From assembly GCF_009671245.1 (NCBI RefSeq), contig NZ_VTFS01000004.1, positions 124,001 through 188,000 of the forward strand: a stretch of 64,000 nt of DNA, in the 5' to 3' direction. The position numbers and the translations under genes are program-made. Under the pieces are notes generated by a model. That model was not told where the DNA came from and made no database searches. It saw nothing but the letters and a program-made list of their open reading frames with translations. Shown piece by piece: positions 9,651-17,518 of this stretch; the first letter of the stretch is position 1, and each line of letters opens with the position of its first letter. Source of the stretch: Marinicella rhabdoformis (GTDB lineage: Bacteria > Pseudomonadota > Gammaproteobacteria > Xanthomonadales > Marinicellaceae).

Positions 9651-10322
9651 ATGAGACTATTTTTGTCACTGATGATTTGTTCAAGCACCAGTTATGCAGC
9701 AACACATGACGTGATTGTACAAGACAACAACTTTTCCCCAGCCAACATAACCATCAAAGCCGGTGACACTGTGAGATGGGAAAACCAAGGTTTCAATAAC
9801 CACAATGTCGCCTCACAAAACTTAGACTTTATGTTCAGGTGTGCGTTTGGTTGTGATGACAGTGGTGGCAATGGTGATGATGGTATTGGCTGGACAACGC
9901 AAGTTACGTTCCATCAACCCAGTAACACCATTCCCTATGTGTGCGAACCCCATCAGAGCATCATGACAGGTTCCATTTTTGTCAACAATCCGGTGCCAGA
10001 TGAAATCATTACCATTGACAACAATGGGTTTTCACCACAGACCATATCTGTTTTTAAAGGGTCAAGGGTATTGTTCATTAATAATGAAGGCGAGCACAAC
10101 ATCAAAGCCGATGACGACAGTTTTTTGTGTGCTGACGGATGTCGTGAAGATGGTATGAATAACAGCCAAGCTTATGATGGGTTTCCATGGCAATTCTTTA
10201 AAGTTTTAGATGAAATAGGCAGCATCAGCTACCACTGTGAAAATCCCAACCACACAGAAACCGGTGTGATTCATGTGATTGAAGAGCCGCCAATCTTTGC
10301 CAACGGCTTTGAATCACCTTAA
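9651..10322 (+). CDS. Two-domain secreted cupredoxin
   Basis: A 223-aa protein with a short signal peptide (about 1-17) and two plastocyanin-like domains, roughly 18-112 and 118-210. The first has a complete type 1 copper set: H51, C98, H101 and M105 in the YVCEPHQSIM segment. The second keeps H149, C196 and H201, but the expected methionine is replaced by TETG, so its copper site may be altered or empty. Each domain carries an extra CxxGC-like pair (C64/C68 and C160/C164) that could form a disulfide. The protein ends IFANGFESP, like the tag on the nearby DUF1501 protein. A periplasmic or extracellular electron-transfer role is likely; the partner is unknown. Confidence 0.8.
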   Translation: MRLFLSLMICSSTSYAATHDVIVQDNNFSPANITIKAGDTVRWENQGFNNHNVASQNLDFMFRCAFGCDDSGGNGDDGIGWTTQVTFHQPSNTIPYVCEPHQSIMTGSIFVNNPVPDEIITIDNNGFSPQTISVFKGSRVLFINNEGEHNIKADDDSFLCADGCREDGMNNSQAYDGFPWQFFKVLDEIGSISYHCENPNHTETGVIHVIEEPPIFANGFESP

Positions 10323-10354
10323 AATACCCCCTTTAAAAAAAACATCGACAACCC

Positions 10355-11203
10355 ATGACAAATAAATTCACAGGCAGTGACCAATATGTAGCCACTGACG
10401 ACCTACAAATGGCAGTGAATGCCGCAGTCACATTACAAAGACCGCTGCTGATCAAAGGCGAACCTGGCACCGGAAAAACCATGTTAGCCGAAGAAGTGGC
10501 CAAAACCATGGGGATGAAATTGTTATCATGGCACATCAAATCCACCACCAAAGCCCAGCAAGGCTTGTATGAATACGATGCGGTATCACGCTTGAGAGAC
10601 TCTCAATTGGGTGATGAAAAAGTCCATGACATCAAAAACTACATCAAAAAAGGCATGTTGTGGCAGGCTTTTGATTCAGAAGAACAGGTCGTTCTGTTGA
10701 TTGATGAAATAGACAAGGCCGACATTGAATTCCCCAATGACCTGCTGGTAGAGTTGGATAAGATGCAATTCAGCGTCTATGAAACTGGCGAAACCATTAT
10801 TGCCAAACAACGTCCCATAATTATCATCACCAGTAACAATGAAAAAGAGTTACCCGATGCTTTTTTGCGTCGCTGCTTTTTCCATTACATCAATTTTCCT
10901 GACAAAAAAACGATGCAACAAATCGTTGAAGTACATTACCCAGACCTCAAAAAACAATTGCTTAATGCCGCACTGGAAACGTTTTTTGAATTGCGTGAAG
11001 TGTCAGGTTTGCGTAAGAAACCTTCAACATCTGAGTTGATTGACTGGATTAAATTATTACTCGCCGACGACATCCAGCCTGAAGTCTTGCAAGGCAAAAA
11101 CATCAAAGAAGCCATTCCACCTTTATATGGCGCCTTATTGAAAAATGAACAGGACGTACACATGCTGCAAAAATTGGCCTTTATGATGCGTCGTGAAAGC
11201 TAA
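10355..11203 (+). CDS. MoxR-family AAA+ ATPase
   Basis: A 282-aa MoxR ATPase of the short type that pairs with CoxE-like VWA proteins. Walker A GEPGTGKT is at 35-42, Walker B LLIDEIDKAD at 114-123, and sensor-type ITSNNEKELPDAFLRRCFF follows. MoxR/VWA pairs act as chaperones that insert cofactors or assemble complexes. The VWA partner begins 15 bp downstream, and the two form an operon. The client is not evident: no CO dehydrogenase or other metalloenzyme genes lie nearby, though the cupredoxin immediately upstream is a neighbour worth considering. Confidence 0.9.
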   Translation: MTNKFTGSDQYVATDDLQMAVNAAVTLQRPLLIKGEPGTGKTMLAEEVAKTMGMKLLSWHIKSTTKAQQGLYEYDAVSRLRDSQLGDEKVHDIKNYIKKGMLWQAFDSEEQVVLLIDEIDKADIEFPNDLLVELDKMQFSVYETGETIIAKQRPIIIITSNNEKELPDAFLRRCFFHYINFPDKKTMQQIVEVHYPDLKKQLLNAALETFFELREVSGLRKKPSTSELIDWIKLLLADDIQPEVLQGKNIKEAIPPLYGALLKNEQDVHMLQKLAFMMRRES

Positions 11204-11218
11204 ACACATGATGCTATT

Positions 11219-12397
11219 ATGTTGATTGATTTTTTCTATACAGTAAAAAAAGCCGGTGTTCCTGTTTCAACCAAGGAACTGTTACTGCTATTAGAAGCCT
11301 TAGAAGCCGATGTGGCTTTTGGCTCAGCTGATGAATTTTATCAGTTGGCTCGTTTGTGTATGGTCAAGGATGAAAAGTATTTTGATCGTTTTGACGTTGC
11401 TTTCGGTCACTTTTTTCATGGTTTGGAGATGCTCGATGATTTAGAGTCGTTTTTGATTCCTCATGATTGGCTGGCACCTGATTGGATTAAAAATCTAAGC
11501 GAAGAAGACAAGAAAAAAATTGAAGCATTGGGCGGTCTTGATAAATTAATGGAAACATTAAAAAAGCGCCTCGAAGAACAACAAAAACGCCACCAAGGTG
11601 GCAACAAATGGGTAGGCACAGGCGGCACCTCCCCTTTTGGAAATTCAGGTTACCACCCTGAAGGCATCCGCATAGGTGGTAAAAGTCAGCACAATAAAGC
11701 CGTCAAGGTGTGGGAAAAACGCCAGTTTAAAAACTTGGATGATTCAGTTGAAATCGGCACCCGTTCGATCAAAATGGCGCTGAAGAAGCTGCGCAAATTT
11801 GCTCGTACCGGCGCTGCTGATGAATTGGATTTAGACAGCACCATCAAATCAACAGCTCAAAATGCGGGGTTGCTGGACTTACAAATGCGGCCTGAAAAGC
11901 ACAATGCGGCCAAATTGCTGATCTTCTTTGACGTCGGTGGCTCGATGGATTGGCACATTCAACTGTGTGAGGAACTGTTTTCAGCAGTTAAAACTGAATT
12001 CAAACACTTAGAATATTTTTATTTTCACAATTGTATTTACGAAAAACTTTGGAAAAACAATCAAAGGCGTCATCAAGAAAACATCAGCACTTGGGATGTG
12101 ATTAACACCTATGGCAAAGACTACCATGTCATTATCGTCGGAGATGCTGCAATGAGCCCTTATGAAATTTCCGAACCTTTTGGCAGTGTCGAACACATGA
12201 ATGAAGAAGCTGGTCATGTGTGGATGCAAAGGGTTTTAGATACTTGGCAACATGCCATCTGGTTAAACCCTGTTAATGAAGGTCATTGGCGCTACACTTA
12301 TTCAACACAAATGCTACAACAGATAATGGATAACCGCATGTTCCCTCTATCCTTGGCAGGTTTAGAAAACGGCATCAAACAATTATCAACAAGCTAA
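11219..12397 (+). CDS. CoxE-like VWA domain protein
   Basis: A 392-aa partner of the preceding MoxR ATPase. It has a helical N-terminal half with a Gly-rich linker (about 127-160). The C-terminal von Willebrand A domain carries the CoxE-type metal-site motif FDVGGSMD at 237-244, followed by YFYFHNCIYE and the second strand motif VGDAAMSPYEI. The LNPVNEGHWRYT ending is typical of this family. It probably works with MoxR as an ATP-driven assembly chaperone in the cytoplasm. It is convergent with the metallohydrolase gene, with only 5 bp between stops. Confidence 0.88.
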   Translation: MLIDFFYTVKKAGVPVSTKELLLLLEALEADVAFGSADEFYQLARLCMVKDEKYFDRFDVAFGHFFHGLEMLDDLESFLIPHDWLAPDWIKNLSEEDKKKIEALGGLDKLMETLKKRLEEQQKRHQGGNKWVGTGGTSPFGNSGYHPEGIRIGGKSQHNKAVKVWEKRQFKNLDDSVEIGTRSIKMALKKLRKFARTGAADELDLDSTIKSTAQNAGLLDLQMRPEKHNAAKLLIFFDVGGSMDWHIQLCEELFSAVKTEFKHLEYFYFHNCIYEKLWKNNQRRHQENISTWDVINTYGKDYHVIIVGDAAMSPYEISEPFGSVEHMNEEAGHVWMQRVLDTWQHAIWLNPVNEGHWRYTYSTQMLQQIMDNRMFPLSLAGLENGIKQLSTS

Positions 12398-12402
12398 CGC
12401 TG

Positions 12403-13197
12403 TTAGTGACCCGCTTTGACGTTATGAATCAATGAAGGTTTTATCAATTTTGGTGGGTCTAATTGGGCATCACGCTGTGTTCTGATTGCTATATATTGCT
12501 CTGCTTCAAACGGGGTTTTACAATGTATATTGCTTTCTTTTTGTTCGGCCACAGAAACGGTTGCAACTGCAGCTCTGTTTTCTGGATAATCATGAGCCAA
12601 ACACAATTTAGTGTCCGCAGGCAGTGATAAAATTTTTTTAATCGAGTGGTACAAAACTGCCGCATCACCACCTGGAAAATCGCATCTCGCTGAACCTGAA
12701 TCAGGATGAAACAAGGTGTCACCAATCACAGCAAAATCTTCAATCAAATAAGTCAAACTATCACTGGTATGACCTGGAGTCGTCATCACTTCAATAGGAA
12801 AACGACCACAACACAACACATCACCTTCAGACAACAATAAATCAAAGTCACTGCCGTCAGCCTTGAAATCATCACCCAAAGGCAATCGATCTTTGAATGT
12901 TTGTTGCACTTCCACGATGCCACGCCCAATGCATACTTCTCCACCTAAACGTTGCTTCAAAATTTGAGCAGCAGTTAAATGATCCGCATGCGCATGCGTT
13001 TCTAAAATGTATTTTAACTGCCAATCATTGGTTTCAATCAACGCGATCACTTGATCAATGCTTTCTGTGTTGGTGGTTTTGGTTTCAGCATCGTAATTCA
13101 ATACCGAATCAATAACGATACAAGTGCTTTCTGTCGGACAGGCAAACACGTGAGTCCATGTGCCCGTATCCACATCGTGAAAAGTATTGTGAATCAT
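12403..13197 (-). CDS. MBL-fold hydrolase, persulfide dioxygenase/BLH-like
   Basis: A 264-aa metallo-beta-lactamase fold enzyme with the metal motif THAHADH (H68, H70, D72, H73), a later TTPGHTSDS and GDTLFHPDSGSARCDF. The combination of DSGSARCDFPGGDA with LYHSIKKILSLP and a CLAHDYPE motif places it near ETHE1-type persulfide dioxygenases and the BLH proteins of sulfide-responsive operons. Glyoxalase II is the main alternative, but its usual motif spacing differs. The start overlaps the gmk stop by 4 nt (ATGA), so translation is coupled to gmk. Confidence 0.78.
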   Translation of the reverse strand: MIHNTFHDVDTGTWTHVFACPTESTCIVIDSVLNYDAETKTTNTESIDQVIALIETNDWQLKYILETHAHADHLTAAQILKQRLGGEVCIGRGIVEVQQTFKDRLPLGDDFKADGSDFDLLLSEGDVLCCGRFPIEVMTTPGHTSDSLTYLIEDFAVIGDTLFHPDSGSARCDFPGGDAAVLYHSIKKILSLPADTKLCLAHDYPENRAAVATVSVAEQKESNIHCKTPFEAEQYIAIRTQRDAQLDPPKLIKPSLIHNVKAGH

Positions 13198-13814
13198 TGC
13201 ACCAACTTTGCTAACAACCTGCGATTGATGATTTGCTGCTTGGTGGTGGTCAGCCTGTTTGACTTAATGATGGCTTTCATCCCTTTCAAAGCTTCTTCAA
13301 AATCATCATTGACGACCAAAAAATCCGCCATCGGGTGGTGTTTCAACTCAGCCTTGGCTTTTTCCATGCGGTTATCAATCACTTCAGGTGAATCTTGATC
13401 GCGGTTCTCTAAACGTTCGCGCAATGTTTCAATACTTGGCGGCAATATGAAAATCATCACGGCATCTGGCATGCGTTTAACTACCTGCTGAGCACCTTGC
13501 CAATCAATTTCTAAAACCACATCATGACTGTCTTCCAACATTTTAATCACAGTTTCTTGCGAAGTGCCATAGTAATTACCAAACACCTTAGCCGATTCCA
13601 TAAAGACACCCGCCATCTCCATTTGCTTGAATTTGGCTTCATCTATGAAATGATAGTTATAACCATCAATTTCCTTTGGGCGCGCTGGGCGTGTGGTATG
13701 TGAAATCGACAATTTCAAATGATTGGTGTCACGCACCAATGCATTAACCAATGAAGTCTTCCCCGTCCCCGACGGCGCCGAAACAATAAATAAAGTGCCC
13801 ACCAAATGCTTCAT
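13194..13814 (-). CDS. gmk: Guanylate kinase
   Basis: A 206-aa enzyme that phosphorylates GMP to GDP with ATP. The P-loop SAPSGTGKT is at 12-20. The GMP-binding SHTTRPARPKEIDGYNYHF segment and the FGNYYGTS lid motif are present, followed by VVLEIDWQGA. Full length for the family. It has its own promoter in the 64-bp gap upstream and is translationally coupled to the metallohydrolase. In many gammaproteobacteria yicC and gmk are close neighbours; here two acyl-transfer genes lie between them. Confidence 0.97.
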   Translation of the reverse strand: MKHLVGTLFIVSAPSGTGKTSLVNALVRDTNHLKLSISHTTRPARPKEIDGYNYHFIDEAKFKQMEMAGVFMESAKVFGNYYGTSQETVIKMLEDSHDVVLEIDWQGAQQVVKRMPDAVMIFILPPSIETLRERLENRDQDSPEVIDNRMEKAKAELKHHPMADFLVVNDDFEEALKGMKAIIKSNRLTTTKQQIINRRLLAKLVQ

Positions 13815-13840
13815 AACAACCTATCCAGAAAAAACGCCTT

Positions 13841-13869
13841 ATTATAAATCATTTATCTTATACAGTCAT
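13841..13869 (-). promoter_or_regulatory. Putative gmk promoter
   Basis: On the minus strand, ATGACT (-35-like) and a perfect TATAAT (-10) are separated by 17 bp, in the gap just upstream of gmk. This would let gmk be expressed independently of the inserted acyl-transfer genes. Confidence 0.55.
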
Positions 13870-13878
13870 ATTGCCGGC

Positions 13879-15012
13879 CTATCCGCTTTGCCCTAACTTA
13901 ATAATTAAATTTTGTGTTAAAACAGTCTTTCCTAAGTTGCTGTAGTGCGTTGGATCTTTATAGTATTCACACTCACCTCCCTTGGCTTCACTGAAACTTT
14001 GGCTTAAATCATGTACCTCTACTTTTGTATTTGACTTAAATGATTTCAAAACATCCATCATAAAATCAAAATCCTCCAAAGTACCAAGTCTATAAGTAAA
14101 CATACTATGAGAAGGCAAAATTACAAATTTTATTGCAACACCCTTGCTGGTTGTAGAATTAACTAAATCATTCCAATTATTTCTGACCGTTAACTTTTTA
14201 GCCTTAGGGAGATATTTTACAGGACCCTGAAGTCTGGCTTGGTTTGAACCCTTTTCACATGCCCTTATTATCAAACGATCCACGTATGTTAATTTAGTGT
14301 CCTTATTTTTTAATCGATTCGCCTCCATGACGCATGTTTCCATGCTGCTTAAATCATACTTACATGTATTTTGAGTTCGATTTCGATTATAGTCCAGCGT
14401 GTCTAAGTGGCTACTGTAGCTATGTTTTTTCAGTTTTTCAACTCGAAGAAATGGGTCTTTTAAGAAATCTTTAATGTCATTAAAAAACGCGAACCAAGCA
14501 AATGAGTAAAAGTAACGCTTAAGGTTTTTTTTCATTGACATTGATTGATATAAAACCAAATCAGAGTCATTCAAAAAAGGCCAGGCCACCAAGAGGGACC
14601 TTTCAGAAACAGTAGAGTTTATGAAGCTGCTCTTATTCACGCCTATTAATACACCTTTTAGGTTTGGCATATTTTCAATTGACCAGTTGACTGTTGCTTG
14701 CATAGAAAAATAGTCGGCCCCCTCAAAAGACATTCTGAGTACATTTTCACCCGCCTTCATTCTTTCTTTTCTTAACTTTCCGTGATTAATTCCCCAGTCA
14801 AATCGAGAGTCTCCAACAGTTATCCAGTCTATTTTTTCAAGTCCGAACGCCTTAACTGCTTTTTCTCTGTGAATAGCATTTCCAAGGTATGATTTTGGTT
14901 TGATTAACTTATCCCAATATCCAAAACTTAACAAATACTCACTTAAAATAAAGAAAACCAACAACACAATAATGGGTGCCCAAAATTTTTTATTTAATAA
15001 AAACTTAATCAT
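13879..15012 (-). CDS. SGNH/AlgJ-like membrane-anchored acyl-transfer partner
   Basis: A 377-aa protein with one N-terminal membrane helix (about 11-30) and a periplasmic SGNH-like domain. The nucleophile motif is VGDSRFDWGI with GDS at 67-69. The C-terminal catalytic dyad motif is DPTHYSNLGK with D353 and H356. It follows an MBOAT gene by 2 bp, the usual arrangement for O-acetylation of a cell-surface polysaccharide. Its DNA is visibly more AT-rich than flanking gmk and yicC, which fits acquisition by transfer. The acceptor glycan cannot be named. Confidence 0.72.
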   Translation of the reverse strand: MIKFLLNKKFWAPIIVLLVFFILSEYLLSFGYWDKLIKPKSYLGNAIHREKAVKAFGLEKIDWITVGDSRFDWGINHGKLRKERMKAGENVLRMSFEGADYFSMQATVNWSIENMPNLKGVLIGVNKSSFINSTVSERSLLVAWPFLNDSDLVLYQSMSMKKNLKRYFYSFAWFAFFNDIKDFLKDPFLRVEKLKKHSYSSHLDTLDYNRNRTQNTCKYDLSSMETCVMEANRLKNKDTKLTYVDRLIIRACEKGSNQARLQGPVKYLPKAKKLTVRNNWNDLVNSTTSKGVAIKFVILPSHSMFTYRLGTLEDFDFMMDVLKSFKSNTKVEVHDLSQSFSEAKGGECEYYKDPTHYSNLGKTVLTQNLIIKLGQSG

Positions 15013-15014
15013 GC

Positions 15015-16415
15015 TTAGAACTGAAAATACATAAAGGAATCCCCTCCTTTAGAATAAAAGAACACCAAAAACAAAGCAAAAATTGACTGCCAAAATATGT
15101 AGGGTATTGTTCCCATTTTTTCACTGTTACCTGCAAGGTCAATTTTAGCGCCAAACCAATGAACTGCGGGCATCAATAATACCAGTGAGGCAGTAAATAT
15201 TGTGGAAGCATCAAGTATAAAATCTCCTTTCATCATTACAATGTTTGAAATGATTTTTGTACTATAAGAAAAGTCATTAGCCCTAAAAAATATCCACGCA
15301 AAACACACCAAATGAAAAACAATCAGCCATTTGGTTAATCTATACCAAACAGACTGTGAATTAAATACCATCCTCTTTCCTAAGGACCTTTCTATAGCAA
15401 GATAAACCCCATGTAACACACCCCAAACAGCAAAATTCCAAGAGGCACCATGCCATAAACCACCTAAAAACATCGTTAAAAACAAATTTCTTTGTGTTTT
15501 CCAAGCCCCTTTTCTGTTCCCTCCTAAACTGATATATAAATAATCCCTCAACCACCGCGATAAGGTCATGTGCCACCTTCGCCAGAAATCTTGAATTGAT
15601 AAAGCCAAATAGGGGTGGTTAAAATTTTTAGGAAATGTAAAGCCAAGTAGTTTCGCCACACCTATAGCGATGTCAGTATAGCCCGAAAAATCAAAATAAA
15701 TTTGAAAGGCGAAGGCATACACAGCCAACAAAGTTTCCATACCACCAGCAGCTTGTGGGTTGTCAAACACGGGATCTACAAACAAAGCTAAATTGTCAGC
15801 AAACACCACTTTTTTGACCAACCCCAGCATGATTAACATGACGCCCGATTGGGCCATTGCAAAGCTGAAGCTTCTCTTTTTATCTAACTGTTCAAAAAAT
15901 TCCGACGCCCTAACAATGGGTCCTGCGACCAACTGAGGGAAAAATGAAACAAACAACGCGTATTCAGAAATTTTTGTTCTAGGCCTCAGTTGCCCTCTAT
16001 AAATATCAACAGTATAGGATAAGCTTTGAAAGGTATAAAAAGAAATGCCTACAGGTAAAAGTATGTCAAATAGCTGTAATGGCTGATATCCAACAGCAAC
16101 CACTACACCATTGGCAGAGTCTAAAAGAAAGTTAGCGTATTTGAAAAAACCTAAAATTCCTAAATTGATCAACAAACTAAGGTTTAAATATTTATGAGGC
16201 TGCTCGTGCCGATAGCATTTAAGCCCAATAATGAAATCTGCCACTATAGTGACATAGATGAGTATGAGATAAGTCCAGTTCCATTGGCCATAAAAGAAGG
16301 CACTGGCCAAAACTAAAAACCATATTTCTGACTGTTTATTAACTTTTCTAAGAGCGGCAGAAATGACTAAAACGACAACCAGGTAAATAAAAAAATATAT
16401 GCTATTAAAATACAT
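15015..16415 (-). CDS. MBOAT O-acyltransferase (AlgI/DltB-like)
   Basis: A 466-aa polytopic membrane protein of the MBOAT family, of AlgI-like length. It contains the conserved block DFWRRWHMTLSRWLRDYLYISLGGN in pieces over 276-300 and the catalytic histidine H322 in GGLWHGASW. It probably passes acetyl groups across the inner membrane to the SGNH partner encoded next. The pair interrupts the usual gmk/yicC neighbourhood. About 100 bp with no recognisable gene separates it from yicC. Confidence 0.88.
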   Translation of the reverse strand: MYFNSIYFFIYLVVVLVISAALRKVNKQSEIWFLVLASAFFYGQWNWTYLILIYVTIVADFIIGLKCYRHEQPHKYLNLSLLINLGILGFFKYANFLLDSANGVVVAVGYQPLQLFDILLPVGISFYTFQSLSYTVDIYRGQLRPRTKISEYALFVSFFPQLVAGPIVRASEFFEQLDKKRSFSFAMAQSGVMLIMLGLVKKVVFADNLALFVDPVFDNPQAAGGMETLLAVYAFAFQIYFDFSGYTDIAIGVAKLLGFTFPKNFNHPYLALSIQDFWRRWHMTLSRWLRDYLYISLGGNRKGAWKTQRNLFLTMFLGGLWHGASWNFAVWGVLHGVYLAIERSLGKRMVFNSQSVWYRLTKWLIVFHLVCFAWIFFRANDFSYSTKIISNIVMMKGDFILDASTIFTASLVLLMPAVHWFGAKIDLAGNSEKMGTIPYIFWQSIFALFLVFFYSKGGDSFMYFQF

Positions 16416-16518
16416 GGCTCATAATGAGTTGGTTATTACTTTGCTTAATAAAATATCCTTAGAAATCAATTTGAGGGTTAATACTTATCTTGCCTTAATA
16501 GTCAGCTATGGAGCCAGG

Positions 16519-17385
16519 TTATTCAATATTCTGAACCTGTTCGCGCATTTGTTCAATCGCCACTTTCAGGTCAATACTGGCCGTTGATGACAAGATGCTG
16601 GCGGATTTCGAACCGATGGTGTTTGATTCGCGGTTCAATTCTTGAATCAAGAAGTCCAATCGACGACCCACAGGTTCGTCTAACTCCAATACCCGTTTAA
16701 CCTCGATAACGTGTGCATCCAAACGGTCGATTTCTTCGCCCACATCAATACGTTGTAATTGGAATGCCACTTCTTGTTCAAAGCGTTCTGGATTGACATC
16801 AACATCAAAATCTTCAAGTTTTTGTCTCAACTTGTCTTGTAAGGCTTGGTTGATGGCCGGCATAAATTCACGTATTTCGTTGGTTTTGGCTTGAATGATG
16901 TCAATCTTCTCAGTCAACACATCTTTCATTGCCTGTCCTTCTCGTTTGCGGCTGGCAATTAAATCAGCGACACTTTTTTCCATCAGTTCAACAGCTACCT
17001 TTTGCAAAGCCGACGTATCAGCAGGTTGTTGAATGATCACATCTTGCCAGTTCATCGCTTGTGATACACCGAAATTATATTGACCACCTAAAGTGTCATG
17101 AACAGCAACAGAACAAGCTTGTATCTGTTTTAACAATGACTGGTTAACTGTCAATTCATTCAAATTTACGTCTTGATTAGGGTAAAAGCGAATGAATACA
17201 GATACTTTGCCACGCGAAATGTTTTTGTTGAACATTTTGCGAATTGCTTCTTCTGTTGTGCGCAAAAAATCTGGGGCCTTGATGGTCAAATCTAAAAAAC
17301 GTTGGTTCACAGATTTAATTTCACAAGTGAGTTTACCTAAATCTGAATTGATTTCTTGTGCCGCAAAGGCCGTCATGGATTGCAT
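16519..17385 (-). CDS. yicC: YicC-family endoribonuclease
   Basis: A 288-aa YicC protein. The N-terminal SMTAFA, the EIKSVNQRFLDL motif, the RGKVSVFIRF strand, and the C-terminal DUF1732 block (GRRLDFLIQELNRESNTIGSKS) are all present and in order. YicC-type proteins are endoribonucleases that affect small RNA stability in E. coli. The gene is divergent from the large BNR-repeat protein gene. It is the expected genomic neighbour of gmk. Confidence 0.94.
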   Translation of the reverse strand: MQSMTAFAAQEINSDLGKLTCEIKSVNQRFLDLTIKAPDFLRTTEEAIRKMFNKNISRGKVSVFIRFYPNQDVNLNELTVNQSLLKQIQACSVAVHDTLGGQYNFGVSQAMNWQDVIIQQPADTSALQKVAVELMEKSVADLIASRKREGQAMKDVLTEKIDIIQAKTNEIREFMPAINQALQDKLRQKLEDFDVDVNPERFEQEVAFQLQRIDVGEEIDRLDAHVIEVKRVLELDEPVGRRLDFLIQELNRESNTIGSKSASILSSTASIDLKVAIEQMREQVQNIE

Positions 17386-17518
17386 GGGTTCGCTTACCTT
17401 GAATAAAAGAAGCTATATTATCGGCCAAAAGTTCAGAATTCAAAGACATTTATGACTATTTACCTATACAATATTTAGCTCACACGCGTAACAATTAAGG
17501 GGATAAAAAGAGGATAAC

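Noticed and set aside
12398-12402. Terminator between the VWA and metallohydrolase genes
   Set aside because: The gap is 5 bp and the nearby AACGCTGTTAG words do not form a convincing stem.
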